From assembly GCF_006363815.1 (NCBI RefSeq), contig NZ_RRYT01000001.1:147531-211530 (forward strand): a stretch of DNA of 64,000 bases. The letters are read 5' to 3'. A model generated the notes under the pieces. The model saw only the letters and a list, made by a program, of their open reading frames with translations, did not search any database and was not told the DNA's origin. Positions 48,069 through 57,791 of this stretch are shown in pieces. How positions within the stretch are numbered: the stretch's first letter is position 1; each line of letters opens with the position of its first letter. This DNA comes from Thermomonospora catenispora. Lineage in GTDB: Bacteria > Actinomycetota > Actinomycetes > Streptosporangiales > Streptosporangiaceae. The position numbers were made by a program, and so were the translations under genes.

Positions 48069-48866
48069 ATGCGAACTCCCCGCTCCGAATCGGCCGGCCG
48101 GACCCCGCGCCGCCGCCGCGGGCTCACCACCGCCGCCGCCTTCACCGGCGCCGTGCTCGCGGTCGGCTCGGGCGTCGCGCTCGACAGGGTGGTGCTCCCG
48201 GCGCTCGGCGACGACCGCGCGGCCCCCGCCGCCGCGGCCGCGCCCACTCCCGCCGCCACCGGGTCACCGCCCGCCGCCGTCCCCAACGGGACCACGCGGC
48301 GGCCCGTCGAGCAGCCCGCCGACATCGTCCCGCCCCCGCCGCCCGACCCCCCGCTCCAGCGGCTGGGGACGACCCCGAGCACACGGCCCTCCTCCAGCCC
48401 TCGCCCCGGCTCCACCGACCGCCCCACCGCCGGAGGCGGCGACACCGGCGACTCCACCACGGGCGGCTCGACCGCGGGTTCCGGGCTGACCGCGCTGGAG
48501 GCCCGGGTGGTCGAGCTGACCAACCAAGAGCGCGCCAAGGCCGGATGCGGCCCGCTGCGCGTCGACCAGCGGCTGGTGAAGGCCGCCCGCGCGCACTCGG
48601 CGGACATGGCCGCCAAGGGGTACTTCAGCCACACCTCCCCCAGCGGCGAGACCCCCTGGGACCGCATGAAGAAGGCCGGCTACCCGGCCTCCGGCGGAGA
48701 GAACATCGCCATGGGGTACCCCACCGCCGAAGCGGTGATGAAGGGCTGGATGAACAGCTCCGGCCACCGCGCCAACATCCTCAACTGCGGCTACAAGGCG
48801 ATCGGCGTCGGCGTCAAGACCGGCTCCGGCGGCCCCTGGTGGACGCAGAACTTCGGCACTCAGTGA
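48069..48866 (+). CDS. CAP-domain (SCP/YkwD) secreted or anchored protein
   Basis: 265 residues from the ATG at 48069 (GGGAGG 5 nt upstream). A basic N-terminus and one hydrophobic segment (LTTAAAFTGAVLAVGSGVAL, 19-38) are followed by a Pro/Ser/Thr-rich linker and a C-terminal CAP domain from about 142: LEARVVELTNQERAKAGCGP, the conserved His in AARAHSADMA, GYFSHTSPSGETPWDRM, ENIAMGY, and SSGHRANILN. Bacterial CAP proteins of this type are extracellular; their activity is mostly unknown. First of three plus-strand surface-protein genes inserted between rplM and truA. Confidence 0.9.
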   Translation: MRTPRSESAGRTPRRRRGLTTAAAFTGAVLAVGSGVALDRVVLPALGDDRAAPAAAAAPTPAATGSPPAAVPNGTTRRPVEQPADIVPPPPPDPPLQRLGTTPSTRPSSSPRPGSTDRPTAGGGDTGDSTTGGSTAGSGLTALEARVVELTNQERAKAGCGPLRVDQRLVKAARAHSADMAAKGYFSHTSPSGETPWDRMKKAGYPASGGENIAMGYPTAEAVMKGWMNSSGHRANILNCGYKAIGVGVKTGSGGPWWTQNFGTQ

Positions 48867-49103
48867 GCTCCGGGCCGGATCGCCGCGCGCCGTCCCGATC
48901 GAGCGCCCCCCACGAGCGGCTCAGGCGAGCGGTCGGGACGGACGTCCGGACGGACCGTCCGGGAAGCCGGTCCCGGCAGGCGGTCCGACCCGTTCCGTCC
49001 TCGTCTTCGGGCTCGTTCCACCCGCACGCTGCGCCACGGCATGCCATGGTGGTGCCGTTGGCGTGGTCCAAAACCACGCAAATGGAACGGTAGGGTCCAA
49101 ATC

Positions 49104-50330
49104 ATGCGTTACCCGGGTGATCAACGCAATTTCGGCGATCGCTTCGGCGAGCCGACCGCGCCGTACGGCCCCGGAGCGGAACCGCACGACCCCGAGCAGG
49201 CCGACGACGGCCGCTCCGGCCGGGACGGTTCCCCCTTCGCACCGCCGCCCGGCGCGTTCGCCGCACGGCCGGGCGAACCGTTCGGCCCCTCCGCCGGCGG
49301 CTTCGCCGACCGGTCGCGCCCCGCCGGCGGATTCGACGCCGCGCCGCACCTCCCGCCGAACGCCCCGCCCGGGCTGCAGGCCGCCGAACCCGGCGACGCC
49401 CACGCGTACCGGCCGCAGCCGGGCCCCTCCTACGACACCGCCTACGGCGCCTCCTACGGCACCGCCCACGACGCCTCCGGCGGGCCGGGCCCCTTCGACC
49501 GTCCCGGCCAGGAGGGGGTCGACGCCCCCATGGAGCCGCCGCATGAGCCCGGCGTCCCGACGGCCGAGCCGCCCGCCGAGCCAGCCGGGACCGGACGGGG
49601 CCCCAACCGGTTCCTGGTCGCCGCCGGCGCGATCGTGGTCGGCGTGGCGCTGGCCGGCAGCGGATTCACGGTGTCGCGCATGCTGACGGGCGACGACGCC
49701 GAGCAGCCCGCCGCGGCGGCCGCCCCCACGCAGTCGGCGACTCCGCTCCCGACCCCGACGCCCGCCCCGCTGCAGGCCAAGTTCAAGAACCGGACGTCCG
49801 ACCCCGCGCCGCTGACCCTCGCCGAGGTGTTCGGCAAGCGGACGTTCAAGGGAGCGGGCGTCGTCTACACCCGCACCGCGTGGAAGCACGATCGCGACTG
49901 CAGCAAGGGCGTCACCGGGGCCAAGCTCCAGGCCGTGCTCAAGAAGGGCGGCTGCACCCAGGTGCTGCGCGCCTCCTACGCCCGCGGCGACGGCCTGCTC
50001 ATCGGCACCGTGGGCGTGCTCAACCTCAGGACCGAGGAGGCCGCCGAGCGGGCCGCCAAGACCGCCGCCGGACGCGACACCCACCTGCAGCCGCTGCCCG
50101 GCAGGAAGGGGATCTCCAAGACCCTCGGCAAGGGCCTCGCGCTCGGCACCGCCTACTCCCGCGGCCACTATCTGATCATGGTCTGGGTGCAGCGCCCGGA
50201 CGGCAAGGAGATCGCGGCCCGGGACCGCCAGAAGGTCACCGCCTTCCAGCAGCAGGTCGTCCTGGGCAGCAACCTGTACAAGGCCCTGCACTATCGAGGA
50301 ATCGCAGGCAAACCCCTCACGAGCCGATGA
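49104..50330 (+). CDS. Tandem surface paralog A, single-pass membrane protein
   Basis: Unrecognised protein of 408 residues. Residues 1-165 are a disordered Pro/Gly/Ala-rich cytoplasmic tail, 168-189 a membrane helix (RFLVAAGAIVVGVALAGSGF), 200-225 a Pro/Thr linker and 226-400 an extracytoplasmic domain with DPAPLTLAEVF at the start and Cys266 and Cys284, spaced for a disulfide. The domain aligns by eye with the end of the next gene (shared DPxPLxLxEVF, Cys pair 17-18 residues apart, GTAYSRGHYLIMVWVQRPDG versus GTVRGRYIVYAYATWADG). ATG at 49104 has only a weak TAGGGT site upstream. Paralog B starts 21 nt after its stop. Confidence 0.7.
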   Translation: MRYPGDQRNFGDRFGEPTAPYGPGAEPHDPEQADDGRSGRDGSPFAPPPGAFAARPGEPFGPSAGGFADRSRPAGGFDAAPHLPPNAPPGLQAAEPGDAHAYRPQPGPSYDTAYGASYGTAHDASGGPGPFDRPGQEGVDAPMEPPHEPGVPTAEPPAEPAGTGRGPNRFLVAAGAIVVGVALAGSGFTVSRMLTGDDAEQPAAAAAPTQSATPLPTPTPAPLQAKFKNRTSDPAPLTLAEVFGKRTFKGAGVVYTRTAWKHDRDCSKGVTGAKLQAVLKKGGCTQVLRASYARGDGLLIGTVGVLNLRTEEAAERAAKTAAGRDTHLQPLPGRKGISKTLGKGLALGTAYSRGHYLIMVWVQRPDGKEIAARDRQKVTAFQQQVVLGSNLYKALHYRGIAGKPLTSR

Positions 50331-50351
50331 CGGCTAATACCCTGTTTGCCT

Positions 50352-52427
50352 ATGTCTGGACCTGAGGAGACCCCCGAGTCCGTCGTGGGCTCGGCCTCCC
50401 CCGCCTCGGACGGCGCACCGCCGACCACCGCCCCGCCGAGCTTCGGCCGGGCGGACGCCGACGATTCGGGGACGCAGTCGGAGTCGTCCTCCGGCCTGGT
50501 GTCCCCGGACCTCACCGTGCCGCTGTTCGGCCCCGACAAGCCCTGGTGGGCCGCCGACGACGAGGAGGAGGCGTCCCCGGCCGTCGACGCCGAGAGCGAG
50601 GACGAAGCCGAGGCCGGGACCGAGGAGGAGACCCGAGCCCGGGAGACGCCGGGCGGCGCGCCGGACGCCGAACGACAGCCGCAGGCCCCTCCCAGGCCAG
50701 GCACCCTGGTCGCCGGGGTCGGCGTACCGCCGGTGGACAGCCGCGGCGCCGTCCCGGCCGAGCCGCTGCAGCCGGAGACCCTGCCGTCCTATCCCGACAC
50801 CGACCCCGACGGCATCCCGCTCTACCCCGGCCCTCAGGAGCAGCCCGCCGAGCAGCCCGCCGCGGCGGCCGCGGAACGGGTCCCCACGATCCCCGCGGCC
50901 CAGCCCGCCGCCCCCGGGCCCGCCGAGCAGCCCGCCGCACCGTCCGCGGCATCGCCCACGACACCGGGGGCGACATCGCCCGCGGCGTCCATGACGTCCG
51001 CGCCCCCGCCCGCGGCCCCCGAGGCCCCTGAGGCGGCCGCGGCCGCCTCGTCGCCGGAGAACCCCTCCTCCCGGACGTCCACGGCCACGGGACCCCAGGC
51101 GGCCGTACCGCCCGCTGCCCCCGGCCCCGGCGCGTCCCAGGCGGCGCAGAAGGCTCAGGACTCCTCGGCGCTGGACTCCACCAGGCCCGACGTCACCCCG
51201 TCCCTGCCGAGAGACTCCGCCGCCGGGTCGCCCGCCCCCTCCGCCGGGGCGGCCACCGGGCCCTCCGCCGGGACGCCCTCCGGACCCTCCTCTGAGCCCT
51301 CCGCCGGCCCTTCCGAAGGTCCCAGGCTCGACCAGACCGTTCCCGACGCCCGGTCCGCCCTTCCCGTCCCGGTCGTCGGCGCCGGCGGCAAGGACGCCGA
51401 GGGCGGCGAGAGCAAGGAGGACAAGGGGAGCAAGGGGGCGCGCACCCGTCCGCTCGACCCGCTCAACGACACCTCCGACGCGCTGACCCCCGACGCCGTC
51501 CTGCCGCCCGGCGTGATGCCGCCGGAGTACACCGGCCCCAAGCACGAGGACATCCCGCACGCCTCCGCCTACGCCCGGCAGCCCGGCGACGGCTTCGTGG
51601 TGGTGATGTCCCAGGAGACCACCCACCAGTTCCAGCAGCCCGGGCCGCAGGAGGCGCACCGGCCGCCCGCGGCGGCGCACACCGCCGAGGACACCGAGGT
51701 GCGCCGCCGCAACGCCCTGCTGATCGGGGTGGTGGCGCTGGTGGTGGCCATCCCGATCATCGTGCTGGGGGCGTTCGGCCTGGCCTCCGGCTCCGGCGAC
51801 GCCGCCTCCCAGGCCGCCGCCACGCCCACCAAGACCCCGCCGGCCGCTCCGCCCCCCGCCTCGACGCGGCCGCCCGCCACCCCGCGGCCCTCCTCGCCCG
51901 GCCCGAGCAAGATCGACGACGAGCGTTCCGACCCGCGGCCGCTGGCGCTGCTGGAGGTCTTCCCCGAACGTGAGGTGGTGCTCGCCGAGAAGTTCTTCAT
52001 CCAGGACAAGACCTCGGTGAACCACCAGTGCGGACTCGCCGCCCGGGGCGTCATGGTGCAGGCGCTCGAACGCGGCAAGTGCCGCAGCGTGGTGCGCGCC
52101 ACGTTCGTCAACCGGATCAAGACCATCGCCGTCACCACCGGCGTCGCGGTCATGCCCACCCATCAGGCGGCGCTGGCCGCGAACCGGGCCGGCAGGCCGG
52201 CGGATTATGAGTGGTTCCGGGCGATGCCCGGCAAACGCTCCCCCGACATCGACCGCGCCGGCGGCTACGCCGCGGGCACCGTCCGCGGGCGGTATATCGT
52301 CTACGCCTACGCCACCTGGGCGGACGGCACCAAGCCCAAGCCCGGCGACCCGGTCCTCAAGCAGGTCGCCGAGGCGTTCATCGCCTACGGGCTGCGGCCC
52401 ATCGAGCGGCGGGCCGCCAAGGGCTGA
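50352..52427 (+). CDS. Tandem surface paralog B, long proline-rich membrane protein
   Basis: Unrecognised protein of 691 residues. Residues 1-450 are an unusually long low-complexity Pro/Ala/Ser/Glu cytoplasmic region (repeats such as AGTPSGPSSEPSAGPSEGP). One membrane helix follows at about 456-478 (ALLIGVVALVVAIPIIVLGA), a Pro/Thr linker, and an outer domain from about 530 with DPRPLALLEVF, Cys560 and Cys577, matching paralog A. The start follows paralog A by 21 nt, so both are probably one operon. The convergent truA stop lies 44 nt downstream. Role unknown; the architecture would fit a surface or envelope sensor. Confidence 0.7.
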   Translation: MSGPEETPESVVGSASPASDGAPPTTAPPSFGRADADDSGTQSESSSGLVSPDLTVPLFGPDKPWWAADDEEEASPAVDAESEDEAEAGTEEETRARETPGGAPDAERQPQAPPRPGTLVAGVGVPPVDSRGAVPAEPLQPETLPSYPDTDPDGIPLYPGPQEQPAEQPAAAAAERVPTIPAAQPAAPGPAEQPAAPSAASPTTPGATSPAASMTSAPPPAAPEAPEAAAAASSPENPSSRTSTATGPQAAVPPAAPGPGASQAAQKAQDSSALDSTRPDVTPSLPRDSAAGSPAPSAGAATGPSAGTPSGPSSEPSAGPSEGPRLDQTVPDARSALPVPVVGAGGKDAEGGESKEDKGSKGARTRPLDPLNDTSDALTPDAVLPPGVMPPEYTGPKHEDIPHASAYARQPGDGFVVVMSQETTHQFQQPGPQEAHRPPAAAHTAEDTEVRRRNALLIGVVALVVAIPIIVLGAFGLASGSGDAASQAAATPTKTPPAAPPPASTRPPATPRPSSPGPSKIDDERSDPRPLALLEVFPEREVVLAEKFFIQDKTSVNHQCGLAARGVMVQALERGKCRSVVRATFVNRIKTIAVTTGVAVMPTHQAALAANRAGRPADYEWFRAMPGKRSPDIDRAGGYAAGTVRGRYIVYAYATWADGTKPKPGDPVLKQVAEAFIAYGLRPIERRAAKG

Positions 52428-52471
52428 TCCGGCGCCGGACGGACCACGACCGAGCGGCCGGCCGGGCGGGG

Positions 52472-53332
52472 TCAGGAGGAGACCGGAAGGTCCACCGGCC
52501 CGGAGGCGCCGCCCAGCGTCCGCACCCGCCGGGTCTCCTGCGCCCGGCGGGCCAGGTCCTCCTCGTCGTCGGGGTAGCGGACCTCCTCCAGGCACAGCCC
52601 GTGCGCGGGAGCGACGTTCACCGCCGAGTCCCGCACCCGCGCCGCCAGCACCGCCGCCGGCCAGTCCACCTCACGGCGGCCGTCGCCCACCATCAGCAGG
52701 GCGCCCACCAGCGCCCGCACCATCGAGTGACAGAACGCGTCCGCCTCCACGGTGGCCGCCGCCAGCGCGGGCTCCTCACGGGTCCACTCCAGTCGCAGCA
52801 GCCGCCGGATCGTGGTGGCGCCCTCCCGTTTGCGGCAGAACGCCGCGAAGTCATGCTCACCCACCAGCCGGGCCGACGCCTCGTTCATCCGGCCCAGATC
52901 CAACGGCCGCGGATGCCACAGCACGTCCCGCCGGCGCAGCGGATCCACCCCCGCCGGGTCGTCGCACACCCGGTAGACATAGCGCCGCGAGAGCGCCGAG
53001 AACCGGGCGTCGAACCCCTCGGGGGCGCGGGTCACCCGCCACACCCGCACGTCCGGCGGCAGCAACCGGGCCAGCCGGCGCGACAGCGTCCCGCCCACGG
53101 TGTTGTAGGCGGCGACCGGGACCACCACGTGGGCCACCTGTCCGCGCGCGTGCACCCCGGCGTCGGTACGGCCCGCCACGGTCAGTGCGGGCGGCGGGTC
53201 CAGCCGCAGCACCCGGCCCAGCGCCTCCTCGATGACGCCCTGCACGGTGCGCTGCCCGGGCTGACGCGCCCATCCGGCGAAGTCCGACCCGTCGTAGCCG
53301 ATGTCGAGCCGCAACCGCACCAGCGCTGTCAT
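52472..53332 (-). CDS. truA: tRNA pseudouridine(38-40) synthase
   Basis: Forms pseudouridine at positions 38-40 of the tRNA anticodon arm. 286 residues from the ATG at 53332 (GGGGAG upstream): the N-terminal [20 protein letters not shown], the catalytic Asp in [17 protein letters not shown], and [18 protein letters not shown] at the C-terminal half. Conserved neighbour of rplQ in actinobacteria; a hairpin at 53416-53455 separates the two. Confidence 0.98.
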   Translation of the reverse strand: MTALVRLRLDIGYDGSDFAGWARQPGQRTVQGVIEEALGRVLRLDPPPALTVAGRTDAGVHARGQVAHVVVPVAAYNTVGGTLSRRLARLLPPDVRVWRVTRAPEGFDARFSALSRRYVYRVCDDPAGVDPLRRRDVLWHPRPLDLGRMNEASARLVGEHDFAAFCRKREGATTIRRLLRLEWTREEPALAAATVEADAFCHSMVRALVGALLMVGDGRREVDWPAAVLAARVRDSAVNVAPAHGLCLEEVRYPDDEEDLARRAQETRRVRTLGGASGPVDLPVSS

Positions 53333-53415
53333 GCTCCCCCGTCCCCGGACATGTGCCCAGTCTTGCAAAAGTCGGCTCCGCCGTCGCCGTGAACGGCGGC
53401 TCTGGTCCGGCACCG

Positions 53416-53455
53416 CGACGGGCCCGCCCTCCGTGCAGGGAGGACGGGCCCGTCG
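53416..53455 (-). terminator. Strong hairpin between rplQ and truA
   Basis: An 11-bp stem CGACGGGCCCG / CGGGCCCGTCG extended, after one mismatch, by CCTCC/GGAGG around a 6-nt loop. It lies 51 nt after the rplQ stop and 83 nt before truA. Probable end of the infA-rplQ transcript. No T-run. Confidence 0.75.
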
Positions 53456-53506
53456 GATGCCGCGTATCGAACGCCCTGTCGGTCGCCTGGGCCGTCGCCC
53501 GGCTCC

Positions 53507-54025
53507 TTACTCGGCGTTCTCCTCGCCCTTGGTCTCCTCGCCCTTGGTCTCGGCCTCGGGGGCCTCCGTGGCGGCGGTCTCCTCGGCGGGCTTGCTCTCC
53601 TTCTCCAGGTCGGGCTTGCCCGCGTCGGCCTTCTCGGTCGCGACGGGACGCCGCGAGGCCGCCGACATCGGCTCGGTCACCAGCTCGATCACCGCCATCG
53701 GGGCGTTGTCGCCGCGACGCGGGCCGATCTTGGTGATCCGGGTGTAGCCGCCCGGCCGGTCGGCGAACGTCGGGGCGATCTCGGTGAACAGCGAGTGCAC
53801 CACGCTCTTGTTGCGGATCACTCGCGCCACCAGCCGACGGTTGTGCAGATCGCCCTTCTTGGCCTTGGTGATCAGCTTCTCCGCGAACGGACGCACCCGC
53901 CGGGCCTTGGCCTCGGTGGTGGTGATCCGGCCGTGCTCGAACAGCGCGGTGGCCAGGTTGGCCAGGATCAGCCGCTCGTGCGCGGGGCTGCCGCCGAGGC
54001 GGGCGCCCTTGGTGGGCTTCGGCAT
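53507..54025 (-). CDS. rplQ: 50S ribosomal protein bL17 with acidic C-terminal tail
   Basis: 172 residues from the ATG at 54025 (GGAAGG 7 nt upstream). L17 core 1-120: [59 protein letters not shown]. The last 50 residues are a Lys/Glu/Ala-rich tail ([20 protein letters not shown]) beyond the E. coli length of about 127; such tails are frequent in actinobacteria. Follows rpoA by 102 nt. Confidence 0.98.
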   Translation of the reverse strand: MPKPTKGARLGGSPAHERLILANLATALFEHGRITTTEAKARRVRPFAEKLITKAKKGDLHNRRLVARVIRNKSVVHSLFTEIAPTFADRPGGYTRITKIGPRRGDNAPMAVIELVTEPMSAASRRPVATEKADAGKPDLEKESKPAEETAATEAPEAETKGEETKGEENAE

Positions 54026-54127
54026 TGCGTTTCCTTCCTGCACCGGCCGTATCAGGTACCGGTGGCTCGTTCACTGCGAACGCGCCCGCCCGCGGGCGGG
54101 GCGCCGGCGGGCGGGCGCGGACATGTG

Positions 54128-55141
54128 TCAGTACTGCTCGGTCTCGGCGTAGCTGTTGTCGTCCTCGCCGTAGCTGTCGGCCGCCGCGGTCGGGTCGAAC
54201 CCGGGCGGGGAGTCCTTCAGCGTCAGGCCCATGTCGGCCAGCTTCTGCTTGACCTCCTCGATGCTCTTGGCACCGAAGTTGCGGATGTCCAGCAGATCCT
54301 GCTCGCTGCGGGCGACCAGCTCGCCGACGGTGTGGATGCCCTCGCGCTTGAGGCAGTTGTAGGAGCGGACGGTGAGGTTGAGCTCCTCGATGGGCAGCGC
54401 CAGATCCGCCGCCAGCGCGGCGTCCGTCGGCGACGGGCCCATGTCGATGCCCTCGGCCTCCACGTTCAGCTCGCGGGCCAGCCCGAACAGCTCGACCAGG
54501 GTCTTGCCGGCCGAGGCCACCGCGTCCCGCGGCAGCATCGACGGCTTGGTCTGCACGTCGAGGATCAGGCGGTCGAAGTCGGTGCGCTGCTCGACTCGGG
54601 TCGCCTCGACCTTGTAGGTGACCTTGAGCACCGGGGAGTAGATGGAGTCGATCGGGATCCGGCCGATCTCCTGCCCCGGCTGCTTGTTCTGGGCCGCGGA
54701 GACGTAGCCGCGACCGCGCTCGACGGTCAGCTCCATCTCCAGCTTGGCCTTGCTGTTGAGGGTGGCGATGTGCAGGTCGGGGTTGTGCACCTCGACACCG
54801 GCCGGCGGCGCGATGTCGGCTCCGGTGACCTCGCCCGGGCCCTGCTTGCGCAGGTACATCACCACGGGCTCGTCGTGCTCGGAGGAGAGCACCAGCTCCT
54901 TGAGGTTCAGGATGATGTCGGTGACATCCTCCTTGACCCCGGGAACGGTGGAGAACTCGTGCAGCACGCCCTCGATGCGGATGCTGGTGACCGCGGCGCC
55001 CGGGATGGACGACAGGAGGGTGCGGCGCAGCGAGTTGCCGATCGTGTAACCGAAGCCCGGCTCCAGCGGCTCGAGGATGAACCGCGACCGGTACTCGTCG
55101 ATCTGCTCCTCGGTGAGAGTGGGACGCTGGGCGATGAGCAT
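54128..55141 (-). CDS. rpoA: RNA polymerase subunit alpha
   Basis: 337 residues. The N-terminal assembly domain has [20 protein letters not shown] and [18 protein letters not shown]; a linker leads to the C-terminal domain with [20 protein letters not shown] and [20 protein letters not shown], which contacts UP elements and activators. The C-terminal [14 protein letters not shown] tail is acidic as in other actinobacteria. Between rpsD and rplQ. Confidence 0.99.
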   Translation of the reverse strand: MLIAQRPTLTEEQIDEYRSRFILEPLEPGFGYTIGNSLRRTLLSSIPGAAVTSIRIEGVLHEFSTVPGVKEDVTDIILNLKELVLSSEHDEPVVMYLRKQGPGEVTGADIAPPAGVEVHNPDLHIATLNSKAKLEMELTVERGRGYVSAAQNKQPGQEIGRIPIDSIYSPVLKVTYKVEATRVEQRTDFDRLILDVQTKPSMLPRDAVASAGKTLVELFGLARELNVEAEGIDMGPSPTDAALAADLALPIEELNLTVRSYNCLKREGIHTVGELVARSEQDLLDIRNFGAKSIEEVKQKLADMGLTLKDSPPGFDPTAAADSYGEDDNSYAETEQY

Positions 55142-55262
55142 GATTGCTCCCTTGGTAGTCCACGGCGCCCGCTATCTGACGCCGTCGGATGGTGCCTACC
55201 CGGGCGGGCCGCGAGGACTCCGCCCGGGAGGTGCGGATCTGACCGGACGACCCCGACCCGAA

Positions 55263-55892
55263 TTACTTCGAGTAGAGCTCGACGATCAGCTGCTCCTGGA
55301 CCGGCGTGTCGATCTGCTGCCGGACCGGGAGCGAGTGGATGAGGATCCGCATGGTCGGCTCGGTGACGGCCTCCATCCACGCCGGCACCTGCCGCTCGCC
55401 CGCCTCGGCCTTGGCGACCATGAACGGGGTGAGCTCGTGCGACTTCTGCTTCACCTCGATGACGTCGTGCTCGTTGACCAAGTACGACGGGATGTCGACC
55501 TTGCGGCCGTTGACCTTGAAGTGGCCGTGCCGGATCAGCTGCCGGGCCATGTCGCGGGACTTGGCGAAGCCCGCCCGGTACACGACGTTGTCCAGCCGCC
55601 GCTCCAGCAGCTGCAGCAGCACGTCACCGGTCTTGCCCGTCTTGCGGTTGGCGATCTCGTAGTACCGGTGGAACTGCTTCTCCAGGACGCCGTAGATACG
55701 GCGGGCCTTCTGCTTCTCCCGGAGCTGCAGCAGGTACTCGGTCTCCTTGGGACGGCCGCGGCCGTGCTCGCCCGGCGGGTAGGGCCGGATCTCGATCGGG
55801 CACTTGGGCCCCTCGCACTTGCTGCCCTTGAGGAACAGCTTCATCTTCTCGCGACGGCAGAGCTTGCAGTCCGCGCCGGTGTAACGAGCCAT
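55263..55892 (-). CDS. rpsD: 30S ribosomal protein uS4, zinc-binding form
   Basis: 209 residues from the ATG at 55892. Starts [15 protein letters not shown], with four cysteines (9, 12, 26, 31) in the zinc-binding pattern of C+ S4 proteins. The S4 RNA-binding domain includes [20 protein letters not shown] and [20 protein letters not shown]. The frame is open far upstream but crosses rpsK. A zinc-free C- paralog may exist elsewhere in the genome, but none is in this window. Confidence 0.99.
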   Translation of the reverse strand: MARYTGADCKLCRREKMKLFLKGSKCEGPKCPIEIRPYPPGEHGRGRPKETEYLLQLREKQKARRIYGVLEKQFHRYYEIANRKTGKTGDVLLQLLERRLDNVVYRAGFAKSRDMARQLIRHGHFKVNGRKVDIPSYLVNEHDVIEVKQKSHELTPFMVAKAEAGERQVPAWMEAVTEPTMRILIHSLPVRQQIDTPVQEQLIVELYSK

Positions 55893-55912
55893 GTTTCTCT
55901 CTCCCCCCGGCC

Positions 55913-56314
55913 TCAGACGCGCCGACGCTTGGGCGGCCGGCAACCGTTGTGCGGCACGGGCGTGACGTCCTGGATGGAACCGACCTCCAGCCCGGTCGCC
56001 TGCAGCGAGCGGATGGCGGTCTCGCGGCCCGAGCCCGGGCCCTTGACGAACACGTCGACCTTGCGCATGCCGTGCTCCATGGCACGGCGGGCGGCGGCCT
56101 CGGCGGCCTGCTGAGCGGCGAACGGGGTCGACTTGCGGGACCCCTTGAAGCCCACGTGGCCCGCGGAGGCCCACGAGATCACGTTCCCCTGCGGGTCCGT
56201 GATCGACACGATCGTGTTGTTGAAGGTGCTCTTGATGTGTGCGTGTCCGTGGGCGATGTTCTTCTTTTCCTTGCGGCGCACCTTTTTGGCGCCGGCCTTG
56301 CTCCTGGGAGGCAT
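55913..56314 (-). CDS. rpsK: 30S ribosomal protein uS11
   Basis: 133 residues: [59 protein letters not shown] and the C-terminal [17 protein letters not shown]. The Asn-Gly in PHNGCRPP is the conserved isoaspartate site of S11. 20 nt before rpsD, in the alpha operon. Confidence 0.99.
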   Translation of the reverse strand: MPPRSKAGAKKVRRKEKKNIAHGHAHIKSTFNNTIVSITDPQGNVISWASAGHVGFKGSRKSTPFAAQQAAEAAARRAMEHGMRKVDVFVKGPGSGRETAIRSLQATGLEVGSIQDVTPVPHNGCRPPKRRRV

Positions 56315-56412
56315 CGGTTGGGTCTACTCCTGTGAGGTCGTCGATCCGGTCGTGGCGAAGCCGAACTACGGTCCACCCCGCCTGCGCGGAGAAGGCGTCC
56401 GGCCGGTCCGGA

Positions 56413-56793
56413 CTACTTCTTGCCGGCCTTCTTCTTGCCGGCCACGGTCTTCTTCTTGCCCTTGCGGGTGCGGGCGTTGGTCCGCGTGCGCTGACCACGC
56501 ACCGGAAGCCCACGGCGATGCCGGATGCCCTGGTAGCACCCGATCTCGATCTTGCGACGGATGTCGGCCTGGATCTCCCGGCGCAGGTCGCCCTCGATCT
56601 TGTAGTTGGCCTCGATCCAGTCGCGGAGCTTGATCAGTTCTTCGTCACCGAGCTGGTGGACTCGCAGGTCGCCGCTGACCCCGGTGGCGCGCAGGGTCTC
56701 GCGCGCCCGGGTGCGGCCGATGCCGAAGATGTAGGTCAGTGCGACCTCCAAGCGCTTGTCGCGCGGGAGGTCGACGCCCAGGAGGCGAGCCAT
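56413..56793 (-). CDS. rpsM: 30S ribosomal protein uS13
   Basis: 126 residues from the ATG at 56793 (AAGGGA upstream): [54 protein letters not shown] and the Lys-rich C-terminal tail. First of rpsM-rpsK-rpsD-rpoA-rplQ; rpmJ lies 179 nt upstream. Confidence 0.99.
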   Translation of the reverse strand: MARLLGVDLPRDKRLEVALTYIFGIGRTRARETLRATGVSGDLRVHQLGDEELIKLRDWIEANYKIEGDLRREIQADIRRKIEIGCYQGIRHRRGLPVRGQRTRTNARTRKGKKKTVAGKKKAGKK

Positions 56794-56972
56794 CGTGGGC
56801 AGTTCCCTTCTAAGTCGCGGAGGTCTCGCCCATCGCGTCCCCACCCCTGCCCGGGTGGCGGCCCCGGCCTCCGTCCGGGGGTACCCCTCACATAGCCGTG
56901 CCGTACGACCCGATCACGGGCCGTACGGCGGCGATGCGAAGGCTGCGATGAGCCTGTGCTGTGTTCAGTGCG

Positions 56973-57086
56973 TCAGCCCTGACGCTGCTTGTGCCGCGGG
57001 TCCTGGCAGATCACCATGACCCGGCCGTGACGGCGGATCACCCGGCACTTGTTGCAGATCTTCTTGACGCTCGGCTTGACCTTCAC
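56973..57086 (-). CDS. rpmJ: 50S ribosomal protein bL36, zinc-binding form
   Basis: Short 37-residue gene with a GTG start (AGGAG 8 nt upstream). It begins [20 protein letters not shown] and carries the zinc set Cys11, Cys14, Cys27 and His32 ([11 protein letters not shown]), the C+ form. Lies between infA and rpsM as usual. Confidence 0.97.
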   Translation of the reverse strand: MKVKPSVKKICNKCRVIRRHGRVMVICQDPRHKQRQG

Positions 57087-57112
57087 TGGTGGTCTCCTAG
57101 TAGCTAGGGTCA

Positions 57113-57136
57113 CTCCCCCGCTGCCGAACGGGGGAG
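57113..57136 (-). repeat. Hairpin close upstream of rpmJ
   Basis: 8-bp stem CTCCCCCG / CGGGGGAG with an 8-nt loop, 26 nt upstream of the rpmJ start. Possibly a processing or attenuation structure in the infA-rpmJ transcript. Confidence 0.5.
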
Positions 57137-57155
57137 AGGCAACCGCATTGACTCC

Positions 57156-57177
57156 TCCTCCTCGTCGACGAGGAGGA
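57156..57177. repeat. 22-bp perfect palindrome between infA and rpmJ
   Basis: Two 11-bp arms meeting at a SalI-like GTCGAC centre, with pure CCTCCTC/GAGGAGG outer parts. It lies 19 nt from the preceding hairpin in the 230-nt infA-rpmJ gap. A terminator or mRNA-processing hairpin is likely; as double-stranded DNA it could also be a protein site. Confidence 0.6.
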
Positions 57178-57316
57178 TTCCTGGCTCACGCCGCCCGGCC
57201 GTCAGGCGAACGCCCGGGTCTTCCGCGATCTGCACCAGCCGGGTTGAGACCAGCCCGGAAAGCATCAAGAGCGCGGAGTCGCCGCCCCAGCGGCTCCGCA
57301 CACGAGGTGCACGTAT

Positions 57317-57538
57317 TCACTTGTAGCGGTAGACGATCCGGCCGCGGGTGAGGTCGTAGGGGCTCAGCTCCACGACGACCCGGTCGTCGGGCAGGATTCG
57401 GATGTAGTGCATCCGCATCTTGCCGCTGATGTGGGCGAGCACCTTGTGCCCGTTGTCGAGCTCCACCCGGAACATGGCGTTCGGGAGGGACTCCACGACG
57501 GTGCCCTCGATCTCGATGGCCCCTTCTTTCTTGGGCAT
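57317..57538 (-). CDS. infA: Translation initiation factor IF-1
   Basis: 73-residue OB-fold protein that binds the ribosomal A site during initiation: [40 protein letters not shown] and the C-terminal [13 protein letters not shown]. Exact family length. Read from a promoter in the 253-nt gap to the divergent HTH gene; a TACACT hexamer at 57671-57666 (minus strand) is a candidate -10. Confidence 0.99.
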   Translation of the reverse strand: MPKKEGAIEIEGTVVESLPNAMFRVELDNGHKVLAHISGKMRMHYIRILPDDRVVVELSPYDLTRGRIVYRYK

Positions 57539-57791
57539 GTCCTCCGCGCTTCACTGCTCGGTTCGTCTGGGATTCGGCCCGATGACCGGGGACGCCGCCC
57601 CCGGGACGGCCACACCCAGGCTCGACGGCGAGGGGCTTAGGCGACCGAAAACGGACCGACTTAGGAGTGTACGTCACCGACCCGCCGAACGCGAAATCCA
57701 CCGCGACTCGGGCCTCGGTACCGCTCCCCGAACCAGCTTACCGCCTCAGCCGTTGTACCTTTCCATCAGGAGACATTCGAGGAGGATCGGC

